Assembly: GCF_041146795.1 (NCBI RefSeq)
Contig: NC_135169.1
Location: forward strand, 9,952,764-10,016,763
Length of the DNA: 64,000 nucleotides
Source of the DNA: Maylandia zebra
Lineage: Eukaryota; Chordata; Actinopteri; Cichliformes; Cichlidae
Direction: 5' to 3'
This document shows positions 11,643-22,573 of this stretch, in pieces. Below the pieces are notes generated by a model. That model was not told the DNA's origin. It worked only from the letters and a program-made list of their open reading frames with translations, and searched no databases. How positions within the stretch are numbered: position 1 is the stretch's first letter; each line of letters opens with the position of its first letter. Position numbers and translations under genes: made by a program.

Positions 11643-13638
11643 TTATTCAATTTCACGGAGAATAGGTGTTTGTAAATTTGTAAGACACACACATGCTTTC
11701 AAGATCTTATTAATATTTTTTTTTAACTGATATGGGATGTGATGCAAAATTGAGAAAACTTTCAGTCTTTGAATGGAACGCTCTACATGTATTCTTGCAC
11801 AGGAAATCTTCCTGTTGTTGTTCACTTCCTCCTGTGTGAATTGTCCGTTGGTGAGGAAGGACGGAATGTTCAGTGAGACCCCTTCTGGTAGGATGTCCCG
11901 AATTGTGAAGCCCTTATCTGCAATGACCATGTCACCTGGTTGTAGATGTTGCAGTACTCCACAGTCAGCTGTTATGGCCTTATCTGAGGCACTTCCACCG
12001 TACAAGTTGCTTACAAAGGTTATTACACCATTAGGAGCCACACCAATTAGAGCCTTTAGTGTGGTCCGTCCTTTGTACTGGCTGTACAAATGACTTTGTG
12101 TGTCAAGTCTCTCTGTGTTACAAACAGAAACTTCCGTGCAGTCAAGCACAATCCTGCAGTTAGGAAATGGTTGGAAGCAATCTGGCAGCGATGTTTGATT
12201 CTTGGCTCTCGAGGGAATGTTGTTTTCCAGCATGCCAACATACAAAATGTCATACAGTGCACTAACAATTGTTGTAAAAACATTAGTTACTGTGCCTCTG
12301 CTGCAGTTAAACCTTATTGAAAGGTCTTCATGACCAAAATTAAGTTTAAGCTTGATCAGGGTTAGAAATAACTGGTCAATTAGGGGCATCATTTGGACAG
12401 TCCAATCAGAATGATATTTAAGATCAAATCTGGAAAGAAGCGCTTCTAAAAACAGGACGGAAGCAGCATCGGGCAATCCAGTATAGTACTGGACCCTTTC
12501 AGGATTGTCAGATATTTGACTGAATGAGAAAGTCTGCTTCTGCTTCTCTACTTGTTTTTTAAGTTTTTCATTCTCTATTCTTAGCATGTCATTCTGAATC
12601 TCTAGCACCAGAAGACTTTGGGAAGAACTTGTGGAACTTGCAGTATCTGTCTGTGTAGCTGCATTGTTGGAATGATGTGGCTCATCTGATATTTCACTCT
12701 GATTTTCACCAATAGCTGGGACCTGCTCTTTTTTCTTCTTTTTTCTAACAGGGTTGTGGTCATCTGGGAACTGAAAAGACTTCCCGTCGTTCCATGCAAA
12801 TCTTGTTGGCCCCGCAGCTTTTCCTTGAGGGAAGTGCCAACTGCAGACTCTTGAGTTGCAGTTTGGGGTGAAGTTTTCACGTCTGTGGAAGTGTTTAAAA
12901 AGACAGAGAGAAATTTCAGATCATACGCTAGCCCTCCATTAGTTATGATTAATACAAAAAAAAAATAGAGATAAATAATAGAGAGAAGCTTCTTTCATCC
13001 AGATGAGAGAAGCTTCAAGAAACTTAAAACTTAAAGAAGTCCAGATGCTTTTCTTACACATCGTTGTACTAATTTGCTTTTAAGCTTACCAGAAAGATAA
13101 GTACTGGCAACCTTTGCTAGCTATTTGTTGGTTAGGTCTTTATTTTCGTAATTAACTGGCACATAGGCTGGGGATTGTAATGTATTTTCTTACATAGACA
13201 TCGCTTTTTGGATGTAATTTTTATTCCTCTGAGCGTCGAAAGCTAACTAAGGTTCATATATATAGCGGAGTGACCCTTAGCTCTCAATCTTTGCTTGGAG
13301 AAATAAAAATGACTTCAAAAATGCAACAACGTCTTTGTATTAAAAAAAACACAATAAAATCCATTGTCTATATAAGTACAATTACTCGTAAAAGCCAGTT
13401 TGTCTTTTAGTAGCGGGTTTTAATTGTTCATCACTAGCTATATTAGCTAACTAAAGTAAGAGCCCACTAGCTCTTATCTTACAAATTTATTCATTCACTT
13501 ACGAGTTGTAACATACCTTATCAACTTCAGCCACTTCCTCTTCTCTCTCTTTTCACAAGGAAACCGGTAAAATGACAGATTAGACTGTTGTTTTGAGCCA
13601 GATTGGTTAAAACAACCAGGAACACAGCATTGTGTCAT
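11643..13638 (-). CDS. THAP-domain DDE transposase of the ISL2EU element, 453 aa, two exons
   Basis: Exon 1 is 13638-13517 and exon 2 is 12882-11643, joined in phase 2 (GTATGT donor, CCACAG acceptor), 1362 nt in all. The intron falls within an N-terminal THAP zinc finger: MTQCCVPGCFN gives the first Cys pair and SRVCSWHFP gives the C-x2-H pair, with WLKLIRRENFTPN between. This domain should bind the element's ends. A coiled-coil-like stretch (LRIENEKLKKQVEKQKQ) follows near residue 140. The DDE_Tnp_4-type catalytic domain comes next: first Asp in VLDCTEV (about residue 286), second in VIADKGF (about 361), Glu in RIHVERSI (about 407). All key residues are present and no frame is broken. An AATAAA overlaps the TAA stop (11642-11647). 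I consider it potentially functional. Confidence 0.9.
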
Positions 13639-13709
13639 ATTGAACACAGGAGCGTTTAGACCCGGAAGTAGGATTCGTCGGATTCGTCGCGTCATCACTG
13701 AACAACCGG

Positions 13710-14040
13710 ATAATGGTGGGCCGGTCTCTAGTCAAAATGCCCGGGCCAATTTTCTGTCCCAGTCCAGCCCTGTATGCAGCTCATCTGCAGTCTGGTGTTA
13801 CCTACATCTTCCTATTCAGAAGGCAGAATTTCTGAGTTCTGAGTACAATCAAAGCACCACAACTGCAGTTTTTGTGTTGGATGTAAAAGGCGCACATGAC
13901 GCTGTTACGTAGGCTAGAATCATGGCAGCAGTCAATGACGGTCCAGGCGTGGGATTTCTCTCGTGGAAATATGCACATTATCTTTTCCTTTCTATTGGTA
14001 GGTGGCACAGTGTACTGTGGCAAGTAAGCAAGCTAGACAA
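13710..14040. other. Right flank of ISL2EU, possible end of an older transposon
   Basis: Between the AT target copy and 13772 the sequence ends in CAGTCCAGCCCTG, a terminus style common in fish hAT elements. No matching left end was found beyond 8947, so this is only suggestive. Confidence 0.3.
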
Positions 14041-14273
14041 ACACACACACATGCATGCACACACGCACACACACGCACACACACACACACACACGCGCAC
14101 ACGCACGCACACACGCGCGCGCGCACACACACACACGCACGCACACACGCGCGCACACACACGCACGCACACACACGCGCACACGCACGCACACACGCGC
14201 GCACACGCACGCGCACACGCGCACACGCACGCACACACGCGCGCACACACGCACACACACACACACACACACA
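14041..14273. repeat. Long (CA)n/(CG)-interspersed microsatellite
   Basis: About 230 bp of alternating purine-pyrimidine, mainly ACACAC with frequent ACGC and short GCGCGC runs. Every frame is open, giving false proteins of His/Thr or Cys/Val. Alternating CA/CG tracts are known to favour left-handed Z-DNA. Confidence 0.95.
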
Positions 14274-14562
14274 AGGATTAATTTCTTCTTATGCTGTTTT
14301 TATAGTTTTATTGTTTTACATAGTTTTATTTACTGTTATATTGTTTTTATATTCCCATTTTCTGTGTTGTAAAGCACTTTGTGATTTTTATCTGTGAAAA
14401 GCGCTATATAAATAATTTTTTACACACACGCACACACACACACACATGTTTCAGCTCAACTGTCTAACAACAAAAGTCTTTCTATAGTATCAGGATAAAA
14501 AGACAAAGTAATTCCTGTTTGTATAAATTTACCATGAAACGCCAAAATGCACCTGTGGATGA

Positions 14563-14780
14563 TGCAGCCTGGCTACAGAGCTGAAGAGAAACCTGGAGTT
14601 GTTCTTATTTTCTTCAATCAGTGATGAATAGTAAGATGATCTGGTTTCACAGAGGGCTTTCAAACCAGGCTAAATGATGATCTTTTAAATTTGTGACACG
14701 TCATTTCCTCTCCAGCTTATACCAAGTACTTTGAGGCTCTATTTTTCACAGGAGCTACAGTATTCAGTGTCATAGAGAGG
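14563..14780 (-). mobile_element. Degenerate LINE fragment (CR1/L2-like), minus strand
   Basis: The segment is clearly similar to 62610-62890: both share GGCTACAG.GCTGAAGAGAA, GTTGTTCTTATTTTCTTCAA and the translated words TVAPVK and SKYL. It codes on the minus strand for the linker between endonuclease and reverse transcriptase. Internal deletions and stops show it is dead. Confidence 0.65.
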
Positions 14781-16331
14781 CCTTTAAACTTGAGTTGTAC
14801 AATGCTTGCAAGCATAAGCCTGCATATGTTATTCAGTAGAATGTAGGGCATAGGGTGATTGGAAATAGTATAACAGGAAGGAGGCAGTGGAGACTGAGGA
14901 AGTAAACTCAAATGCCTTAACATGTTCATCTTATGAGCAGAGTCATGTAAGAGCAATAAAGCCAAATATGGATGTAACAGCTTTTCGTGATATAGGAGCC
15001 GCCCCTGAAGGCTGGTAGAAGGAAAACTTATAACCATATTTATACATACATACGTCTAAGGAACAAACAACCCCTTTGATAAAAGGTGGTAAAGGTTACT
15101 GATGGGTAGAGTAACTATAATTATCACAGATGTTCTGTCAGTACTTCACCTTTGTACAAAAGATCAAGCTTAATGGGAGGGGGCAATAGATTATAAATGT
15201 AGCCGTTGCATTAGGATGTTTTTACATCAGCTTTAGCATAGACTGCATGGGATGTAGTGTGTTGGTCTCCAAAGTAAATGTAAATGACAATGTAAATGTT
15301 CGTGTTGTTGAGTGCAGATATCAAACAGAGTGGCCCACGGTGTGTGTGGGCGTAAAGCAGCTTATCCTTCAGTACATTCATGTGTTCTGCACCCTGACCT
15401 ACTCACCTAAAACAACACTGTGTTTCCTGCACACGTCTGACTGTTTCCTGCTATTTGCAACCTCTTCAAACCTTTTTCTGACTGGCTATGGGGGGTGGGG
15501 CTGCTGCATGGGATGCACACTCAATGCAACCCATGATGTATGTTCTTAATAATGATAATGTATACTTTATTGATCCCTCTGCATTGAACCCATTCACTCT
15601 GTGGAACACAAACTCACTATGTGTTCATACACCTCTCTGCATTTACGTTTTAGTTATTATTATTAATCTCTCTTCCACAGCGCTGTCCCGTCTTCCTCCC
15701 CTCGCCCAAACTGCTCTCACATGGCCCTCCCTCCCTGAGCCTGGTGCTGCTGGAGGTTTCTTCCTGCTATTCTTTTTACTTTGCACCTTCAAATAAAACA
15801 AGTGCTGTACAAGATTAAAACAAACAGCAATTTCAATCATTCATAATAATGAAGCTGAGGTGTGATGGTGAGTATCTGTCACAAGGTCAGAGGTCAGCAG
15901 GATGGTCAATACTGTGGGAACAGTTCATGCTGTGTTCTCCTGATGTGATGTGGTCCACACACACACATATGATGTAATTATGTTTATATAATCACTACTT
16001 GTCAAAGGCTGCAGAACGCCACAATTTTTCTAATTTTTATTGACATTCAAGCAGCTTAATGACTCACTGCACTCTGAAAGAACGCAACAATAAACAATTT
16101 CAATTAACACATCATTTCTCTTCTCCAGAGGGACAAGAGGACAGGTCACCAACCTGTCCTAGAGGCAACACAGAGAGACAGAACTAGTCTCAGATTCACA
16201 ACTATGGACAATTTAAAATCACCAATTAACCTAAACCGGCTAATGTTTTGGTGCCTGTGCAGTCACCCAGGTTAGCTAATCCCAAAAAGTTGATCCTTTT
16301 TCATACAACTGATTCTGGATGCAGCATTTTA
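14781..16331. other. Non-coding stretch with scattered retroelement tails
   Basis: 15548-15580 has TATACTTTATTGATCCCT, a word common at fish LINE ends. 15745-15775 has GCTGCTGGAGGTTTCTTCCT, another frequent fish repeat word. 16120-16240 resembles a repeat tail (CACCAATTAACCTAAACC). No gene seen. Confidence 0.4.
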
Positions 16332-18774
16332 CAGTTTTTGCCCACTGCTTGAACACATTTTGCAAAACTCCGCTCTCTGTGCCAAAACTGTACACACAAG
16401 TACACATGACACAACACTGGGAAATATACCATTCACATCTGTGCCAAATTGAAACTCCACTCCCAAAACCTAAACTCTGCTGTCAAAACCTGACATTCCT
16501 TTGTCAAAATGTAACTCTGTTGACAGAATGACACATACTTGCATCATATGCAAACACTCACAGATCAGGGGGAACACACTAGTCTCCTTTACATAAAACA
16601 CTGCAGTCCTTGATTTCCATTGTTTATTCAGAAGGCACATTTACAGGAGACACATTTTCAAACAACCAAAAACGCAAATAGACCTACTCAATATTGTACA
16701 TTGCAGTACCATGAATTCAGATAAAGCAAAAAAAACAACAACAACACAATAATACTGCAATAGAAAAAACACCATACTGTAAACAAAAAAACCATGACAA
16801 TTGTGCATAAGTGGGCTCATGGATCCCGCCGTCTGTTGGGGTCTGGCCACAGGACCTCATCAACATCGCAAGCAATGTCCTCTCCCGCTGGGCACCGGGG
16901 AAAATATCCTCTTGCATGTCGAAACCATCCATGGATTGCTGTCACCTGAATGTCGCCGCAGGCCTGTTCCATTGCCTGCAGAAGAGGCATGCGGGCATGT
17001 GGTTGGCGGTCATATACTCGCCATCTCCAAGCCGAAAAAAATTCCTCAATAGGGTTTAAAAATGGTGAGTAAGGGGGCAAGTATACCAATCCAAATTGAT
17101 TGTGGTTGGAGAACCAGGCCTGGACCAGAGCAGCCCGATGGAAACTGACATTATCCCATATCACCACAAACCTGGGCTGATCTGCTCTGTTCTGTACAAC
17201 TATATCATGGAGATCTAGAAATGTGAGTATGTGTTGGCTATTGTATGGACCTAGTATTGCATGATGGTGCAGAAGCCCTCGAAGGCATATGGCGGCACAT
17301 AATGTGATGTTTCCCCCGCGCTGCCCTGGGACGTGCACAATTGCCCTTTGGCCAGTTACATTACGACCCCGTTGTCTTGTTTTGCTCAGGTCGAATCCAG
17401 CTTCATCAATGAAAATGTATTCATGAGGCTGTGCAGCTCCATCCATGGCCAAGATTCTCTGAAAAAAAGGGGAACATATCACTGTACTACAGTGCTACAC
17501 ATACAGCACCCTCACCCCATCACACAGGTACCTGTGTAGCTCTCAGAATAGATCCATGTGGTACTGATATGGTACATATTCAGCTGCTACTGGACTTCAC
17601 CAATACTCTATTGTAAATGTAAGGGACAGTTACACGTACCCGTACATATTCAGCTCGAAGTCCTTTGACCCTGTCACTGTTCCTCTCAAATGGGACTCTG
17701 TAGAGCTGTTTCATGGTGATGCTGTGTTTACCCAAGATGCGTCTGATGGTGGTGATGCTCACATGGTCTATGTTGCTGAACACTCGCCTGTCTGCAAGTA
17801 TTTTCCGTCGTAGCTGGTGGAGACGGATGGCATTGTCTGCCCTCACTAGGTCCACAACGGCAAGTTCCTGCCGTTGTGTGAACAGGCGTTGGCGTCCTCC
17901 CCCAGAAGGTCTTCGGGTCATTCTGGAGGAATACAACCACATATTGTCATCGGTTTGCTTATTTTTCTTACAGTACTTTACTGTATGTACTGTGTCATCC
18001 ACTGTACAACACTGTACTTCAATATAAGGAATCAGCCACTTTGGCTGCAAAAGGAGCATTAGCACCCCGTACACTTGATATGGTAATGTGATATACTGTA
18101 GAACAGTGCTATGGAACCATCTGAGTAGAGCAGAAGGTATGGAGGTGAAGACAGACCTGTTTTCTAGTCGGAATGTTCGTATTACAGATGCCACTGTGAA
18201 GCGGCTTAGATGTGGGTGGACTCTCTGCCCAGCTTCCCTCATAGTCAGGCCATGGTTGATGACATGGTCCACCAAAGTTGCTCTTATATCATCAGAAATA
18301 TGGGTCCGTGCATGGCCTCTTCGGCCTCCTCCTCCTCTTCCTCCTCCTCCTCTACCTCTTCCTCTTGCTCTCCCTCCATCCATGCTTGCAAAGTTCTTGA
18401 AATGGCTACGCTGAGGGCTTTTTGTAGTTGGCTAACTGGTGTTCGGTTTTGCAAGTAAGTGCCTTCAGGTGTATATTTGAGTGGTTGCAATTACCCGATG
18501 TGTTTGGTATTTTGGATACATGTGTTTTCCAAATGGCACCCTGAGATTTCATTTTGTGAGCGAAGTGTCTTATGTATGAAATAGAGTGTAGCATGCAGGA
18601 CCATGTGTGTTGCATAAGGGAGTAGGTGTGTTGCATAATTGGAACTGGGGTGCAAAGCAGCACTTTTGTTTAAGGTAGGGGTACATGTGTTTGAGGTATG
18701 GTAACAAAAGCTTCAAGGTGTGTTACTTTAGTCTAAGCATGGGTTTATAGTGTTCAAGCAACGGGCAAAAACTG
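16332..18774 (-). mobile_element. Complete Tc1/mariner-superfamily transposon, 2443 bp
   Basis: The ends read CAGTTTTTGCCC, two differing bases, then TGCTTGAACAC on both sides in inverted orientation. They are flanked by the target dinucleotide TA (16330-16331 and 18775-18776). Inside is one spliced, unbroken transposase gene on the minus strand. TA target duplication and a DDE_3/IS630-type transposase place it in the Tc1/mariner superfamily. Confidence 0.88.
16817..18383 (-). CDS. Tc1/mariner (IS630-like) DD35E transposase, 383 aa, three exons
   Basis: Exons 18383-18157, 17922-17640 and 17458-16817 join in frame (phases 2 and 0) with donors GTCTGT and GTACGT and acceptors CTCCAG and TTTCAG. 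The N-terminus is a Gly/Arg-rich stretch (RGRGRGGGGRGGGG), probably DNA-contacting. It is followed by a helix-turn-helix region (TMREAGQRVHPHLSRFTV) and a winged-helix-like region (SITTIRRILGKHSI). The catalytic core has Asp in FIDEAGFDLS, Asp in VIWDNVSFHR and Glu in SPFLNPIEEFF, with 35 residues between the last two. Classic Tc1 has 34 and mariner Asp at the third position, so this is a DD35E type. Intron-containing transposases are less usual in this superfamily. No stop or missing catalytic residue was seen, so it may be active. Confidence 0.88.
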
Positions 18775-19299
18775 TAAAGCCGATAACTCGAAAGCTGGAG
18801 AAGAAATGATGTGTAACAAATTTAAATCATCATTTAGCCTGAAGAAATAATTTGCTACTTTATAAGGAAGCCCTCCATAATGCTTCATATTATTATTAGG
18901 CTGTATTACTGTAGTTGTATCTGTGATAATTTAGATATGATTTACTCTGCAGAGTCGGGGGATTCTGCAATGAGACTGGAGGTTTCCGCCCGGTTTGTGA
19001 GTTTCGCTGGTCTCCACCCCTGGGCAGGGCTGCACATCTCCAGCAGCTTCACATACCTGGAGCTCATTCAGAGATTTAAGCTCCACGTTGACGCTCCTTC
19101 AATGACAGTTTGTCAATTACACCAAGTTGGTAATCGGCTCACGTGCTCCGTGTTTTTGTTGCTAAGTGCTTCACTTGTTTTCCTACCAGCTTTTGGCTGT
19201 TGTGACAGATTCAGGGCAGAGAGGAAACACCTGGGGAAAACACTTGGTTTTTGTTTTTTGCCCTCTATGACCGTTCCTCTTTCCCGCTGTTTTTCTTTT
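18775..19299. other. Non-coding stretch, nothing firmly recognised
   Basis: Right flank of the Tc1/mariner element. Open frames near 18880-19320 show no domain, splice or start evidence. Confidence 0.35.
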
Positions 19300-19473
19300 C
19301 CCCAGTCAAGTCTGTCCTGAATTTAGCAAGTTAAAATAAAATAAACAATAAAGGATGTATCACATGGACCAATACGGCAAGGCTGGGAGGGTCCATTTGG
19401 TAAAGTAAATCCGTTGGGCATCTTCGCCTTTAGACAATAATTCTGATGCAAAAGAGCCAAAGGGGACAGGCAG
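19300..19473 (+). mobile_element. Retroposon 3' end, dispersed family copy 1
   Basis: It is closely similar to 57780-57958 on the same strand: both begin CCAGTCAAGTCTGTCC, share TTTGGTAAAGTAAATCCG and AATTCTGATGCAAAAGAGCC, and end in GACAGGCAG followed by an A-rich tail. The A tail and 5' truncation suggest a LINE- or SINE-type retroposon. The family is not identified. Confidence 0.6.
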
Positions 19474-21458
19474 AAAAAAAGAAAAAGAAGAAGAACATCT
19501 GTCAGCCTCATCAGCTTCCTCTCTCAGCCCTGCAGTATTTTTAGCCTCCCGTCTCCTTATCTGTGGTTTCCTGCTGCTCTGAGGACAGCTGCTCTTATTT
19601 TAACTGTGAGTTTCAGGTCTGTGGGCTCTGCTGTTTCATCTTCATCACAGCGCAGGCAGTGACCGATGTCAGGGATTAAGCATCTCATACAGATTATATT
19701 TACATCAGTGTGAATTTTAACAAGGTTCAAAGCTTAGTCAGTCACGTTTACACACATCTTTAAAACCCTTCTGTTGGATTCATGAAGGGTTGTCACTAAA
19801 ATATATCTGTGGCTTCTCCAGAATGACCTCATACCTCCGACCTCCCGATTGGTCGGTTCAGTCAGAATAAGGAAGTTGTGTGGTTGAAGAGTAAACCACC
19901 ATCACTGAGCAGCCACGTGTCTCCTTCTGGCTTCTCATTATATGAAAGTGTCCGTGTCACCTGCTCTGCTGTCTTCAGATCAGATCTGTACGTGGAATAA
20001 GTTTTTATAGGCTTCTATGTTTCCTCTGGTTCCCTTACAACACGTCCTCACACCCAAAGCGTAACATTGTACACTAGGTGACACAGCATCAGGATGTTAC
20101 GCCCCGCGAGTGACAACAGGCCTCCTGTTACGTCAGCATGTTTTCACAGTAAGCCATGACAGCAGTGAACCAAGCCCAGCTATACAACTGACCGTGCAGC
20201 CATCAGAGAGGCTGTCAACAGTATGGGCCCACCATCAGGGCCTGGGTGGTGTAAAACCACAGGTCCAGTTCTCAGTGTGAATGGTTTTGATTCATGTTTT
20301 CAGATTTCAACAGTTCAAATGAGGTGACGGCTTGTTATTCGCTTTTCCTTCTTTCAGTTTTAGACACAGTAAGAAGTTCCTGTTTTCGTCTTTGGTCACT
20401 TCTCATAGTTGGCAGGACAAACATGAGGAAACAGTGAAATTATTCACACTAAGGATATGAATATCAGACGTCGTCAGGGGCTGTCTTTCATGTAATGCTT
20501 TGTGTTATTTTGTTTTGTTTTCTTCTGTTTTTATTGTTTTTAAGTTAAAGGTTTTAGTTGAGTAATTCTGTATTTTTGGAGTATTTATGAAATAATGTCT
20601 TAGTATTAATATTTATTCTCTTCGTGTCACCTGGTGTATGTGTGTCCTGGTCTTTTGTGTCATGTATTCTCCGTCCGTTCTCATATTGTCTAGTCTGGGT
20701 CATGTCCCGTTCTCTGCAGGTTTATTTTGAAAGGTCTTGTTTCCCTTGTTCAGTGTGCTTAGTTCTACTCTTGCCCTGTGGTGTCATTATGCATCCGTGT
20801 CAGCTGTTTCCTCGTGTGGTTCCACTTCCCGATCCTACACGATAGGATCAGCTCTGTGTCTGTGATGTTTGACTATGTTCAGTTTGCTCCTGTTTCCATC
20901 ACAGCTTATTGGTGCTCACACTCTAAGGCTGTGGCTCAGACTGCTGTTAGCGCTCTCAGGCTAACCTCAGCAGCACACAATAAACCATAATAAATGCCAT
21001 AGTTCATCATCAGCCATAGCTCACACTCCTGAATCACTTCAATCACTGTTCATGTCACTGAAGTATCTGCTCTGTAATGTTCGAATGTTTTATTAAAGCA
21101 TAAATCAACACAGAAACAGAGGAGTCAGGTCTTACTCAGAGACTGTTTGATCCAATCACTGATCAGTTCAGCTTTTCATTCCTGCCCTCACAAAGTGAGA
21201 TCATACCAGTTGTCTGATCTGACCTTACAGTATAACACATACTAAAAAATGCATTTTCTGATCACTTGAAGCATTAAACACATAAAAGCACAAGGTTAAT
21301 GTTTGTATCCATCCAGTCACCAGCTGAACAGTTCACTGAGAAGCTGACTGACTCAAAGATCCGACTGAGGAGTCTTTACAGACCACAGGTTTGACTCTGG
21401 GTCAGAAACAGGAACGTCCCAGCTGCTCCAGCTCCTTCACTTCCTGTCAGCTCAGAGG
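19474..21458. other. Non-coding stretch downstream of the short-tail receptor
   Basis: 20500-20990 is T/C-rich with repeat-like words. An AATAAA on the minus strand at 21094-21089, about 365 bp after the receptor stop, is a candidate polyadenylation signal for that gene. Nothing else recognised. Confidence 0.4.
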
Positions 21459-22522
21459 TCAGAAGTGATGCTCAGTGGTGACGCCATCCTGTACAGCAGG
21501 ATGGCTCGTTTCCATGGAAACGACAGGTGTGTTACCTGTGGGCAGGGTTAAGACTTAAGGATGGAGCACTGAAGTGAGTGATCAGAGAGACTTTGTTCAT
21601 ATCTACCTGAGCTGGTGGCGAAGATGGACAGCAGCAGAGCAGTGCAGGCCACGTATGGACAGAAGACCACCAGGTGCAAGACGAGTCTGAGCACTGACAT
21701 AGAGGGAGGGGGAGGAAGAGGGGTGATGGGGGGAGCAGAAGAACGAGGGGAGGGGGAGTCTACTATAGATGTAATACCAAAGAATAAGAAAGCAGGAGAT
21801 GAGGTTGTAGTGGGTGGAGGAGGAGGAGGATTTGCAGGAGAGATGATGAAGATGGTTCAGTCAGTTCATTATCAGGTCAGCAGGTTAGTTTGTCTTTAAA
21901 CAGGAAATGATGTCAGTGCCCTGACCTCTGACCCTCAGTCTGCTCTGAGGAGAAGGTGGATGAATATCAGTATGACACGAGTAGAGACCTTCATCAGACC
22001 GCTGGACGTTAGAGAGAATCCACTTTCCTTCAGGTCCAGATCCAAGTGTAACATTATCTCTGACGAAGTAAGACTTTCGTCTTTCTCCCTCTTTGGGTCT
22101 ACAGTACAAAGTGACATCACTTCCTGTCATGACAGGAAGTGCAGGAATCTCCAGGATCACATCTTTGCCTGTCCAGCAGAGACACAAACAGAGTGACACA
22201 GAGACAGACAGAAACAGAGACACAGCTGGAACATCTGTCTGTACCTGAGACACTGATGGAGACTTCTTCACTCTGATGTCCAGATGAGCTTACACACAGG
22301 AAATTTCCACCAGTGGAGAGACTGAGACCGAGAACACAGAAGGAACTGTTAATCCTACTAAACTCTGAACCAGCTGCTCCACAGTCCTCAGTGAAGTTTC
22401 CTCTGGTCCTCTTCACTGTCCATCCATCAGCTGTCTGTCCATCATCAACACAACTCAGATACACTGAAGAAGATCCTCTGAAGACCTGCTGAAGGTTTGG
22501 ACTGACAGACAGAGACACTGGA

Positions 22523-22573
<51 letters not shown>

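Larger units (their letters stand above)
8949..13709. mobile_element. Complete ISL2EU (IS4EU)-type DNA transposon, 4761 bp
   Basis: Both ends read CCGGTTGTTCAGT inwards. After a divergent spacer both ends again share TTCCGGGTCTAA. The element is flanked by the dinucleotide AT on each side (8947-8948 and 13710-13711). It carries two convergent spliced genes: a SWIM/YqaJ nuclease on plus and a THAP/DDE transposase on minus. Both reading frames are uninterrupted across all introns. ISL2EU elements are described as encoding exactly this pair of proteins and making 2-bp duplications. Each gene starts just inside a terminal repeat (72 bp from each end), so the ends probably double as promoters. The structure looks young and possibly autonomous. 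Confidence 0.9.

Noticed and set aside
8712-13772. A larger hAT element (CAGGG...CCCTG) enclosing the ISL2EU element
   Set aside because: The two candidate ends agree only in their first five bases and no 8-bp duplication was found.
13922-14397. Several long open frames encoding His/Thr or Cys/Val repeats
   Set aside because: They are translations of the CA/CG microsatellite in every frame and have no domain or splice evidence.
19323-19511. Minus-strand frame starting with a hydrophobic, signal-peptide-like stretch
   Set aside because: It is antisense to the 3' end and A tail of the dispersed retroposon, repeated at 57780-57958.
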